This document shows, piece after piece, positions 10,860 through 22,464 of a stretch of 64,000 nucleotides of DNA. The notes below the pieces were generated by a model that saw only the letters and a program-made list of their open reading frames with translations, had not been told where the DNA came from and did not search any database. The position numbers were made by a program, and so were the translations under genes. How positions within the stretch are numbered: the first letter of the stretch is position 1; every line of letters begins with the position of its first letter. The stretch is from contig NC_089853.1 in NCBI RefSeq assembly GCF_036373705.1, forward strand, positions 4,255,405 to 4,319,404, in the 5' to 3' direction. This DNA is from Amia ocellicauda. Taxonomy: Eukaryota > Chordata > Actinopteri > Amiiformes > Amiidae.

Positions 10860-12799
10860 GAATAGAAGAATAATTAATTTGATGCCGACAGTATACAGTC
10901 TGACCTAGTAGTTATTCACACACAAAAGTTTTAGAAAACAACACATCTGTATAATTGACATTGCATGTCACATTGACCTTGGTAAAGTTTGGTTAAGATG
11001 GCCTGGAAGAACAGGAAGAACAGGCTGACTAATGTGTTTATAATGTGTTAAGGTGTCTATCAACACCTTTGACAGGACAGAGCAGGACAGAGACTAACAA
11101 TGTGCTGTCCAAAAGGGGCAAATAAGAAGATGTTGCAAAGTGATTTCTAAAACCATTCAAATCATTCAGGTGACTTAATGAACTCTTTTCAAAGAGCTTA
11201 TGAGAAATGTATCATGTTTCCACTTCTTGCGCCTTGAAAAATATAATAATTAAGCTGTTCGATTATATAAAACAGGCTTGACCCATTTTATTTATTTTTT
11301 CCTAATCTTATGCTGTTGCAAAATCATGCTGGAAATCTTTGTCCTGACAGTTTTAATCACTAGATGGCAGAAGAGATTTGCAAAACAGCTGTGACAGTAG
11401 GAGGCCGGGCATACATTTCTCTCGCTGTCTGCCAGGGCAAACATTCATGAGGGTCAATGGGAGGATTCTCTGTTTATACACAATCCCATCACCTGCTGCC
11501 AAGTGCGTCTTTATGGGTTTATCGACGGAAAACTGACCTATTCTGAGTTGTGGCCTCAGGATAAATAATGGTCACAGACTCGTTAAGGCAGTTACAGTGT
11601 AAATACAGAAAGACAAAGATAGCACGTAAACACAGAGGGTACTATAAAAACATTCTGTGGTGAGATTCTGATGGATGAATCAAACCAGGCAATGCTGGTG
11701 GTCTCATGCCAAACACAACAAGTATTGAATAAATGAATACGGTTGCTTTTGCCCTGAGTAAAGTTCGGCGTGTGAAGATATTTTGTGTGACAGCTTTGTC
11801 CCATGCCAACTGAACAATCTTTGACACAGAAAATCAAGGGTAGACGTAATGTGTCCAGGCAGCTGGGCACTGACACCATAGGTTATCCAATTTACCTCCC
11901 TAAAATCTTCGCATTAATGCCATTATTCCCTCTTAAAGGATTTCCCTGTTATATGCCTTATTGAAGTGTTGTTGAATGTGGAAGCACACTTCAGTAACAA
12001 TAAAAATGAATGCGAAATAAAGAAAGTCACTACACATCACATTTACTAGGGCTCTTTTTATGAAATAGTCATTAAGAATGTTCTTAATCTTAAATGCTTG
12101 AAATATTGAGTTACATTGTCCAAAATTATGTAAATAAAACACAAAACAATCTTTCTTTCTTCGTTTCGCAACACAAGGGCTGACATCTTTATGCAAATGA
12201 GGGGTCTGATCCTTCGTGCTAATTATAGAACATCCCTGAGGCCTTTTAAGGTAATACGTTCTTCAGCACTCCTGTAAAGAACAAAATGAATGCACTTACA
12301 TTTCTTCATTATCATTCTTTCATTCTTTTGTTTGAGACTTAAAATATTGTTTGGATATTTTGTAACAACACAGGTGTGAACAGAGAAATAACATTTTAGA
12401 TGAGACATTTTCTCTGGATTCTGTGGAAGAGGAGACAGAACATTTTGAGCAATGGCCTTATGCATTTTAATTAAATACATTATAAAGATTTAAATGTATT
12501 TACAATAGTGCACATGACTTCACTATTATATGGTTCGTGCTTACACAAAATTAACAACATATTTGAAATAAACCCAAGTTTACCTATTTATTTTATGTAT
12601 TTATTTAATAGAACAGCTTTTGATGTAGTTTAAAAAAGACAAATAACTTGTTAAAGTAAGTATAGGTATCTATTTTTTAAAATATATCAACAAACAGGTT
12701 ACACAACTTTGCATGTTTAGATTTAGGGCAGACATTAAACACTTTTGACAAATCCGTCGCCGCAACCTATAACACCCAGTTGAGTTATTCTGGGGTGGT
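10860..12799. other. Intergenic region between the two GCAP genes
   Basis: About 2 kb of AT-rich sequence with no recognisable exon, repeat or RNA gene. The minus-strand frames of 85-95 codons lack any recognisable family signature or splice structure. Photoreceptor enhancers could lie here, but nothing specific is visible. Confidence 0.4.
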
Positions 12800-13108
12800 T
12801 TACAATAGATATTGCTCTTGGATTAGGCTCAGTAGATTGCAAAGGAAAGGAGATTGTGGGGATTTACAAATACGGTGGTGGTAAACAAAGTTAGTGTCAC
12901 ACAGACACCTTAAGTCACATACTTGCTCTGGGGACAGACAGTCAGACTGGATACCCAAACAACAGACACTGGGCTGGGGATTTTTCTATCACTGTGATTT
13001 CAGACACACACAATAAAAGAAAAACAGAAAAGGAAAAGACTTGAAAATCCAGCAGATCTTTAAACCAATAACAGGGAAAAAAAATAAAAAACTACATTCG
13101 CTGAAGCC
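12800..13108 (+). promoter_or_regulatory. Upstream region of the second GCAP gene
   Basis: A TTGGATTAGG sequence at about 12819 (reverse complement CCTAATCC) matches the CRX/OTX consensus used by photoreceptor genes. A CAATAAAAG sequence near 13010 is a weak TATA-like element about 100 bp before the ATG. The start-codon context GAAGCCATGG is strong. The start site itself is not determined. Confidence 0.35.
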
Positions 13109-16100
13109 ATGGGACAATGGCAAAGCGATGACCGAGAGGTGGATATTGTAGAACTGCAGGCGTTGTATAAGAAATTTGTGGTCGAATGTCCAAGCGGGGC
13201 TTTATATTTGCATGAATTCAAAGGATTTTTTGGAGTTACTGACACGACTGAGGAATCTTTATATATGGATAACATGTTCCGAACTTTTGACACCAACAAG
13301 GTAAGCCTTAACTTAAATAGGCTTTGGGGGAACTTGATCCTAAAATGCTGTGGAAAAATTGTACTGATACTTAGGCAGAACTTTCAGCTGATATGCGATG
13401 AATGAGTGTGTGTCTGAAAGGATGAGCAATTGTATCTTCCAAATGAACCCATTAATATGACACAAACATAAAACATTCCCTAATGTACAGAAAATGCATG
13501 AACAATAAGGAATTCTGTTGCATCTGAGTCAATATCATTCACATTCTGTATGCTATGGTAATTCTTCTTTATATATTAACAATTAAATTAACACCACTTA
13601 CAAATGCAAGTGTGCAGATAAATATTACGTATGAGTTCGGACCCCTGGGATTGAGTGTTTGCTTCCATTATCCCCAAACTACTGCAGATATTGATGAGTT
13701 GGACCAGTTCGGGGGGACGCATCTCACCAGGCATACATTATTGGGGGGACAATTTTAAGTTCTCTAAACATTGGGGGAGACGTGTCCCCCTGTCTTCAAA
13801 AACAACAAACACAACATCAACCACAGCTTGGGTCTACGCTGTGGCTGTTCAGGCACAACAAGCTCTTTATTTCTGAATGGCAGTGACTAATAGCCTCACT
13901 TAAGAGGATAGAGTGCTCAGGATCGCACACTGTTAAAGGCTGCCACATTATCTGTGTTTGCAGAGAACTTTCCACTTACATGACACACAAGATGGCGTCT
14001 CGCAAATCTCCCAGTGCCCTCCTGCACCATCCCAGCGACCGAACCGTTACATCACACAATTCATTTAATCTAAACTGATCACATCACACCTGTTGAACAG
14101 CTTTGGAAAAGGCTCTGATTATAACAGATTATACTTTCATGTACCATAAAATACAATTTCTCCAGCCATCCTGTTAAAATAAATATGTTGGATGTCCATG
14201 AAAGTTTCTGAAAATACACACAATCGTTGTATCCAGTTCTGGTCTGCCATAGATGCCAGCATGTCTTAAATGAAACTGTCCCTTGCAATTGTTCCTAAAT
14301 ATATATAACAGTCTTTCTTTTGATCTGCATATCATTTTCATTTTCCAGGACAACACCATCGACTTTTTGGAATACATAGCAGCCCTGAACCTCGTACTTA
14401 GAGGGAAACTTGAACACAAACTGAGGTGGTCTTTCAAAGTCTATGATGGGGATGGCAACGGAACTCTAACCAAAGATGAAGTCACACAAGTTATAAGGGT
14501 AAGGTTGTCCAGTTCTGAATATTGAGGAATAAGGCTTGGACCTGTGGCAAGCCAAATTATCATTTTGAGATATCTCCAAATTATTTCAAGATATTTTGGA
14601 ATGAATTTGAGATTTCTCTAAATTAATTTGAGATATCTTTAAATGTTTTGAAGATATCTTGAAAAGCACTCTAAAATAAGATATCTGCACTTCATTTTAA
14701 TATTCCTCATAATCATTTCAAGATATCTCAATTTAATTTAAACATATATGAAATACATTTTGAGATATCTCGAAATAACTTTCTCGGTCGATTACTTGGT
14801 GAGTTGGAAGTATATTATATCAACCGGTTATGGGATTCACACATTGGATAGTAAATATGGTGACAAATTAGAAGAAGAAAGTGTGTTTTGTGGCAGCAGA
14901 CAATTATTTGACTACATGCTTTATTTCTATACTACTCTTCTGTGATTAACTATTTGTTATTTTTATCTTAACTATTTGTTATCTTTATTTTGGAAAAAAA
15001 TATTAGGAAATAGAGGAGCATCATAATGAAAACCATATTCTTGGAGATAGTCAACATGGGTTTAGACGAGGCAGATCATGTCTTACTAATTCATTGGAGT
15101 TTTTTGAACATGCAACTGCAGCTGTAGATCATGTGAAAGCATATGATATGATATACTTAGATTTTCAAAAAGCTTTTGATAAGGTTCCACACCAAAGACT
15201 GATCCTCAAACTGGAAGCTGCAGGCATTCAGGGTAATGTAAGTAGATGGATTATGAACTGGTTGATGTCTAGGAAACAGAGGGTGTCGATTAGAGGAGTC
15301 GCTTCTAACTGGAGTGAGGTTGTTAGTGGAGTTCCACAGGGATCAGTACTAGGGCCTGTGCTTTTTCTAATCTATATTAATGACCTGGACTCTGGGATAG
15401 TTAGCAAACTTGTCAAATGTGCAGATGATACTAAAATAGGTGGCTCAGCAGATACAATCTTGGCAGCACAGGATATTCAAAGGGACTCAGATAACATTCA
15501 GTTGTGGGCGACACCTGGCAGATGAAATTCAATGTGGACAAGTGCAAGATAATACATGCAGGTAACAAAAATGTCCACTATAATGACACTATGGGAGGAG
15601 TAGAACTAGATGAAGTATCGCATGAGAAAGACCTAGGACTCTATGTGGACTCCTCACTTTCTCCATCCAAACAATGTGGGGAAGTAATAAAAAAGACAAA
15701 CACAATGTTAGGGTATATTGTCAAAAGTGTAGAATTGAGAACAAGGGCAGTGATGTTCAGACTGTACAATGCACTAGTTAGAGCTCATCTGGATACTGTG
15801 GACAGTTCTGGGCTCCACACTTCAAGAAAGATATCGCTGCTCTAGAGGCGGTTCAGAGGAGAGCAACCAGACTTATTCCAGGTCTGAAGGGAATGTCCTA
15901 CTGAGAGACTGAGGACCTGAACCTTTTCACCCTGAAACAGAGGAGACTACGTGGGGACTTGATCCAAGTCTTCAACATCATGAATCATGAATCGACCACA
16001 TCAAACCAGAGGAGACACTTCTTCTCACAGAGAGGCGTCACAATCTGAACAAACTCCCCAGCGATGTGGCTGAAGAGACAATTTGGGAACAAAACAGACT

Positions 16101-16645
16101 GGATAGGATCCTTGATCACTTAGTTATTAATGGACACCAAACGAGCACGATGGGGCGAATGGCCTCCTCTCGTTTGTACATTTTCTTATCCATGGAAGTT
16201 ATGCCCCTGCAGTCCAGGCTGAATGGCTCAAAATTAGCAGCCATGTCCACAATATTAATAGTGAGTCTCACCGGGCTATTCTCGGTGAGTCTGGTGGCTC
16301 ACTGAATTGTTTAACTGCAGTTTGTTGAGAGCCACCTGGTGACTTTAACTACTGTTTGGTGGTCATAGTTGCTCACCAGTGGGCAATGAAACAAGATGCT
16401 CTTCATGGTGAGTCTCACCAGACTCTTTTCTCAGTGAGTGTGGTGACTTACTAAGTTGTACATGTTGACATTAACTACAGTTCGGTGATCACAGAGGTTC
16501 TATGGTGAAGCATCTAGTGAATGAAAAAGCTAGCTAGCAAAATAGATAACATTTTCATAATGCAAAAACATTTTCCACTAGTGGGGCTGAAGCTATGGGA
16601 CTGATTCAATTGTTTCAGGCTACCTACAGGCTTTGAAAGTATGAA

Positions 16646-16710
<65 letters not shown>

Positions 16711-18125
16711 CTTGGCAGATGCCCTCATCCAGAGTGAAACATTTTTTTGTTTCTTTATTTTCAGAAGTCTATGTGATAAAATTAGATATTTAATAATTCT
16801 ATGGGTAAGATGTTTTGTTCTTGAATGTTGTGACTCCTGGGTTTATCTTGTGAATGTTATTTTGTTATTACTACGTATATATAACCCACAGATTACGTAT
16901 CTATCCACGTGTAAATGTTCTCCATTGCCTACAATTAAATGAAAACCATGAAGATGTATCCCACAGACTAAAATAGTTTTCTTTATCTCTTTATTTGTTA
17001 TTGTTGTTTCGATATTGTCATTGCTGTTGTCTACAGGCAATTTATAAAATCAAGAAGGGCAGCAATGAGGAAGAGGAACATCCTGCCCTGACACCCGATG
17101 AAGTCTGTGACAGAATTTTTCATCTTGTTGATGAAAATGGAGACGGTAAGGTGTCTTGGGTTGATACTTAATATCAGTCGCTTATTTTGCACACAATTCC
17201 ACAAATAATACTGCGTTCCTCCTCGAATACACTGTTCCCAACATATTGGACAGCCTCCCTCTGCTGGTTTTGAATGTTACCAATGGTTAAGCCCCATGTG
17301 GAAGCTGGGTTTTAAAAGGGCATAACTACCATTAATATAGTGAGATATATTAGACAAGCTGCGTCCTGACAGCATTTATGGTGAGTGTCCATGTATATAT
17401 AATCAAACATGATAGCACACACACCATATCACAAAACTTGAAGTGCCACACTGAAAAAGGAGTAAAATTAAACTCTCTGCCTATTAAAAATGTTGTGAAC
17501 ATCTGGCTTTTGGTATTTGTCTGTTTCCCCACTACTTTGGTAATATAGTGTATTAATAATTACAACATCAGTGCTGTGGCTGTTGTATAGAGAAAAAGTA
17601 TTTTAATTGTATAAGGTTGCACCCAGCTAACTAAATAACGTAATGCCTACATTGCAACATAGGGAACACAGAACAAAGAGGTATCAGACTCCAGGGGGTG
17701 GAGATAAAAAGTAAAAACAACATGATGAATGGAGATTGAAGAAAAACAATATTCACAAATGAAACAGAAAAACATATTCTAACAAAATGTACTGGATTCA
17801 AATTGTCCTTGATATGTCATGTTCCAGAGAGGGTGTGTACAGACAACGTTTTTGTGCAACAAACCAAGGACATGAATGACTCTGTGTGTCAGGGTAACAT
17901 GTTTCTGCAGTATGTTTCTCACACCATCTTTGTCAGAACCAAAAATACAACCAAACTTGAACCTCATGCAAAGTGACTTTGTTCCATATTGTTTCAGGTC
18001 AACTCTCCGTAAAAGAATTCATCGAAGGGGCACAGAAGGATCGTTGGGTCATGAAGATGCTGAAGCTAAATGTGAACCCAAGTGGATGGATTATTGAACA
18101 CAGAAGACAAAGTGCCCCCTTTTAA
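13109..18125 (+). CDS. Guanylate cyclase-activating protein, GCAP2-like, gene B (4 exons, 192 aa)
   Basis: This is a second photoreceptor calcium sensor for retinal guanylate cyclase, a tandem relative of gene A. Exons are 13109-13300, 14349-14498, 17037-17145 and 17998-18125, totalling 579 nt in frame. Exons 2 to 4 have exactly the same lengths (150, 109 and 128 nt) and phases as gene A. The protein starts MGQWQS (Gly2 myristoylation site), has the degenerate first EF-hand ECPSG, and has EF loops at 61-72, 97-108 and 146-157. The EF3 loop is [12 protein letters not shown], with Thr in place of Asp at loop position 9. An acidic run NEEEEH (124-129) precedes EF4. The C-terminus RRQSAPF keeps the GCAP2-like phosphorylation context but ends in PF. 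Intron 2 is enlarged by a LINE. The paralogue name cannot be assigned by eye. Confidence 0.92.
14560..14785. repeat. Cluster of GATATC palindromes in intron 2 of GCAP gene B
   Basis: Six exact GATATC palindromes, plus near-matches such as AGATATTTTG and AGATTTCTCT, recur every 20 to 60 bp. They usually sit in GAGATATCTC or AAGATATCTT contexts separated by AT-rich spacers. It looks like a decayed low-copy satellite or fold-back element. No coding function. Confidence 0.6.
15005..16195 (+). mobile_element. CR1-like LINE, 5'-truncated, in intron 2 of GCAP gene B
   Basis: This non-LTR retrotransposon fragment starts inside the reverse transcriptase domain and runs to the 3' end (GGGGCGAATGGCCTCCTCTC, then TTTTCTTATC). 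Related 3' fragments occur at 7075-7403, 49652-50284 (minus), 55857-56425 and 61192-61300, so the family has been active repeatedly in this genome. It inserted in the same orientation as the host gene. Confidence 0.9.
15094..15845 (+). pseudogene. CR1-like LINE reverse transcriptase, truncated and frameshifted
   Basis: Frame 15094-15525 carries reverse transcriptase motifs: [16 protein letters not shown] (catalytic Asp), [20 protein letters not shown], and KCADDTKI, where the usual FADD is CADD with the catalytic DD kept. It continues in another frame from about 15504 ([18 protein letters not shown]) to 15845, so a frameshift separates the two near 15500-15530. The endonuclease and the start of the reverse transcriptase are missing. 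Not functional. Confidence 0.9.
16261..16510. repeat. Imperfect tandem duplication, period about 147 bp
   Basis: GTGAGTCTCACC occurs at 16261 and again at 16408. Each is followed by a similar series of blocks (GTGAGTSTGGTG, then ACTACWGTTYGGTG, then a TCA/ATCA run). The two units are diverged. They lie just downstream of the LINE in intron 2 of GCAP gene B. Confidence 0.5.
16649..16741. repeat. (ATT)n microsatellite with a short dispersed-repeat tail
   Basis: About 19 ATT units are followed by CTTGGCAGATGCCCTCATCC. The tail resembles the TTGGCAGACGCCCTTATCC sequence that follows the ATT repeat at 20161-20213, so this is a remnant of the same dispersed repeat. Confidence 0.7.
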
Positions 18126-18647
18126 AACTCAAACTGTGATTTAAAACATGTCCAGCAGAAAAACTCAAATGGAATTCAAACACATCGCCCTGTAGACAAG
18201 ATAAACTAGGACACATGTTCAAATACCTTGACCATGGTCGAAAAACAAAAAGACGTGACTCTAGTGATTTTTTATTTGATTGTACTTTTTACTGAGATGG
18301 AAGGGAGCAGTCTTCAAGTTTTCCACGTGTTGTTCTTCGATCACGACACATGCTGGTGTTGCTGGTTTGCTTGCAGAGTCAGAGTTTCCTAGTGCTCCTC
18401 TGACATTTCTGTCATTGAAAACTATTGGGTTGTATTATCCTATAATAAGATTAACCCAGGTTAAATACTTTATATTTTAACAAGTGGATTATGCCTTATT
18501 ATGATTATGATTATTATTTGTTGATGATGACGAACACATATTAATGTGTATGTTTGTTTTTTTACTCAGTTGCAATGTGTTGCACAAGAGGAATACACTT
18601 CACCATATAATACCACCTTTAAATGAACAAGGGAGAAAAAAGGGAAA

Positions 18648-18843
18648 AATAAATATTGGTAATGCTGTATTGGAAACTAAACATCAAATCCATCAAATGT
18701 GTCTTATATATTTGTTAATTGATGATAGCTTTTGATATGCATTATAAGTAAATTATTGCTGTTGGACACTGTTGTTTCTTTTTTGTTGTTGTTGTTTAGT
18801 ACTGTTTATAGACTGTTAGTGAGAGTCATATTTGTCCATTAAA
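18648..18843 (+). promoter_or_regulatory. Candidate polyadenylation signals of GCAP gene B
   Basis: AATAAA at 18648-18653 and ATTAAA at 18838-18843 lie 520-720 bp after the stop codon. The second is preceded by a T/G-rich stretch. Which one is used cannot be decided from sequence. Confidence 0.4.
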
Positions 18844-18849
18844 TATTCT

Positions 18850-20157
18850 CGTCCAGCCTATCAAGAAATCCAGGTCTGAACATTCCTTTACTGTTGAGCC
18901 AAGGATAGTCTCTCTTGCTGTGCTCAAAGGGGAATTCACAAGATTAAGCCTCCTCCGCTCGGCCCTCTAATAATACAGGGCTTAGTTTGGACGAAGGATT
19001 AGTCTAATTTAATATGCTGCAAAGTTTTTGTTTGCATTGTCACCCCCATCCTTAATTTTATTCAACCCGATGCCTGGTGATAACTGTTCATTTTCCCTTT
19101 GAACTAAACAGATACATTTTTTATTTTCAGAAAATTTAATTTACCACTTCTGCCTGACTCCTCAATCTCTCGTGCCCAAAGATTAATGATATATCAAGGT
19201 CGGTAGACACACCTCACATAATCACTGTCTAGGATTACCAGCCTGACCTTTAATATTTATTAAAGTGCTCAGATGGGTCAAATTTCACTTGGTTTTGCCT
19301 GGCGAGAGATGTCTTCCACCACACTCACTAAAATACATGATTTTACAATTAAAACATTTAAATAAATTATACTACGAATTACTGTTATTTACTTTTCATT
19401 ACTGCAGATATACTTGGATTTACTTGTTCTATCAGGATTATTTAAACCAAGTAATTGGATTACTTGAATTTCGTATCAGCTATTAATTAAAATGACTTGT
19501 GGAGTGCATTGGTTTTTTTTTTTCGGTAACTTCAATTATATTAAACAAATACAAGCATTTGTTTTGTTTACTGAATATAAGTAATAGATTTACTTACATT
19601 GTACATTACTAGCAATTGCTACCAAATATTACACATTACTAAGAATTACTTGTAGAATGGACTTCTTTACTAGTTTAGAGTAATTGTATTTAATAATTTT
19701 AGAACAAACAAGTATTATTTTTTAATTGATTCACCAGCACAGTAAGACAGACACATTTTATAAATCTAGAGATCTTATTAATTATGATTATGATTATTAT
19801 TATATTTACACTGTATTTTTTCAGAATAACTTACAAAGTGCAAACTCTTTAGTGAAATTAAAAGGTATTATACATTAGGATGAAAACATTACTTAAAAAT
19901 CATAGCACAGTTTAAGACATTTCCTGTAGAATACAAATTGCTTGCACTTGTAGGGACAATATTGCTGCTCTTAATTATAGATAGATTATTTTACAAAAAC
20001 TTTGTTTTATTAGATTATTTTCTATTACATTTGTATTACTTTTTCAGAAATACAATGCCAGTCATAAATGCATTCAGTCCAGTTTATACACAACAAATAC
20101 ATTAAAGTGTATACAACCTTACATAAACAAGTATGTAAATCCAGTACCAGTTCATAT
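18850..20157. other. Intergenic region between GCAP gene B and golgb1
   Basis: No gene is seen. Between about 19370 and 19690 the motif TTACT or its complement AGTAA recurs many times, probably simple low-complexity drift. The sequence near 19800-19850 (ATTATT followed by AACTTACAAAGTGCAAA) resembles part of the repeat at 20161-20416. Confidence 0.4.
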
Positions 20158-20159
20158 TA

Positions 20160-20160
<1 letters not shown>

Positions 20161-20195
<35 letters not shown>

Positions 20196-20375
20196 TATTG
20201 GCAGACGCCCTTATCCTGGGCGACTTACAAAACATAAGCAATACAAAGTGCAAAGTACAGTGCAGTTCAAAAGTACAAATGTATAGTAAACAAGTTATAA
20301 GACAAGTCCTACATCCCAGATAGCAAAAGCTAGTAAGTATAGGCATCGTTAAGTTAATGGAGGCATAGAATAAAC

Positions 20376-20416
<41 letters not shown>
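20161..20416. mobile_element. Dispersed repeat framed by inverted trinucleotide runs
   Basis: An ATT run (20161-20193) opens the unit and an AAT run (20376-20416) closes it, so the ends are inverted copies of one another. The interior starts TTGGCAGACGCCCTTATCCT, then GGGCGACTTACAAAAC, a sequence I associate with a common dispersed repeat of non-teleost and early-branching fishes. Related pieces occur at 16649-16741 and near 19800. No coding potential. Confidence 0.55.
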
Positions 20417-20417
<1 letters not shown>

Positions 20418-20559
20418 GTTAACCTATTACTAAAAACATACTTTTTATAACGCTATATATAAAAATAGTATCTTATCTAATTAGTGTTAGTGACATGTCT
20501 TGCACAATATGTCTGAGCAAATACAATTTGAATATTTGTGTGGGATCAACATTATGCAT

Positions 20560-20853
20560 AGTTTTCATCCTGCTCAGCAGACGCGCTTTTTCCACCGAGG
20601 TGACGCACCGTGAGCCAGCGCCACCAAACCAGTGACGTCATCCGCACGTCTGTACGTGCCGCGTCAGTCTTCGCGTTCTCCTCAGCTGTTTGTTCACCTG
20701 ACCAAGATGGCCGTCGGCTGAAGGATAATGGTGCAGCTGCCAACCCCCACTATTTCACAAAACATGCAGAAAATATAAAGTCAGATTTACAATCTCGGGA
20801 TATTGTTCGCCGCTGAAGGTGTCCTAGCAGCTGAATGAGCCGGTTTTAACCAG
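20560..20853 (+). promoter_or_regulatory. golgb1: golgb1 promoter and non-coding first exon
   Basis: The region has raised CpG content. A perfect cAMP-response element TGACGTCA lies at 20633-20640. A YY1-type CAAGATGGC lies at 20703-20711, the position usual for YY1 sites just downstream of a start site. The presumed first exon ends ...AACCAG at 20853, followed by a GTAAGG donor. The next exon (22449) carries the start codon. Human giantin is reported to respond to the CREB3 family, so the CRE is of interest; that link is inference here. Confidence 0.6.
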
Positions 20854-22464
20854 GTAAGGCGTGTTATTTCCCACCGACATGGCGGTGTCGTGTTTTTAGC
20901 ACGCTGGTGTTGCAGTGGTAGGGCACGAAACAGATATGACGATAAATAAACACACAGCTGGTTACATGTGTTTTTTAAACGATGCATCACATGTTATCAA
21001 GGTAGTCCAGATCATGTCCATCAGAAGGTAATGGTTCTTCAATTGCCTTCGTGATACTATAACAGCCAATTAATATGCGTGTGCTAATTAGCAGGTATTC
21101 CACAAAAGTTACTTAATTTCACCATAAACAATGTACTACTTTAATTATATTCATATATACAAGAACAAGAAGGCAGTGTCACTGTAGGCGATGTTTAAAT
21201 GAACACCATGACGTGCAGACGGGTGGTGGCGTGGTTATTAAACGGCGCAGGCCAGCCCGGTGGGATACCTCGCAGCGCCGGGGTGTGGGTGTCCATACGG
21301 GGCAGCTGCCTCGGCCCTTTCTTCTGTGGCTCTAGATGGCGATGCTGAAGCAGTAAAAGCTAGCCTACACAGTGGCATGTTTTGAAATATGATTTAATTG
21401 ACATTGTGTCAAGGCTGATAAAGGATACAGATCTGAGGAAGGGGTTGTTTCTGGACTGGGAATAGGAGCTAGTTGCATTGCAGTGACTCAGCCTACCGTC
21501 TTATATTGGGAAGCAGTTGTCCTGGCTGGCCCATCTTCATTACCATTACAATAGTTTTACAATGAATCATACCGATAATAATCAAGCGATGAAAATACGT
21601 TGGTTAGATTGGCTTCCTCTTCCGTTTTGTATGACATACACCTGCTCAGATCTCAAGGAGTACACCTTTAAATGTACCATTAGAATAGCTTTAGTAGGGG
21701 ATACAAATGATAAATATTCCCACAATTTTACATTCAGTATTTGAAATCAAGTATCTGCTAAAACAGCCCAATAGTAATATTGTACCCTGTACATTTGACT
21801 GTCCTGTTTACAGGGCTGTGTTTGCACTGACTGGCATGTTGTTCATATCAGAATCAGCTGGAGATACTGAGTAATACCAGGAATGCAGTTTAGTTTGTTA
21901 CATAACATTTATAAAAGATGCTTGTTGTTTTCCACTGGTATCTCTGCTTCACTCCTAAAACTATTAAGTTAGAAGCATTGATTCCAGAAATTAAGGAATT
22001 TTGTTTGTGGAGCAAGAGAGATGTAAATGTTGCAGAAGCCTTTTCACTTTACATTATGTTTTGCTTATTAGTTTGGGTTGTGTTTTCCTGAAAGATAGGA
22101 AATTACAGGAAAACGAAAAGCTTGACTCTTTTGAACTTTTTTTCTTTTTTTGTGGTTAAATGAAAATTCCTTTGAACGCGTTATCTCTGCCTAAACAAGC
22201 CCCAAACTTGCCATAGGCAAGAAAGACCCCGACATAGGCTCTGCTAGATGAGTCCAACAAAAAATAAACCATTCCTTCTACTGGACATGGTAGTATATGT
22301 CCTTCAAATAGGTCATCGTAATCCTCTTTAAAAGACACTAAACAGGATGGGCTCCTTTTTGAATTGCTGTGCACTAAGCTGCCATTCATTCATGTACTAC
22401 TTTTATGCAGCTGTCTTAATGCAGTGGTTAATTTTCTGTACATAACAGGAACCCACTTGGGAAC

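Noticed and set aside
13630..13880. GGGGGACG...CGTGTCCCCCT sequences as a separate transposon
   Set aside because: A short G/C-rich palindrome-like pair is present and resembles dispersed fish repeats, but I could not define ends or a second copy in the window.
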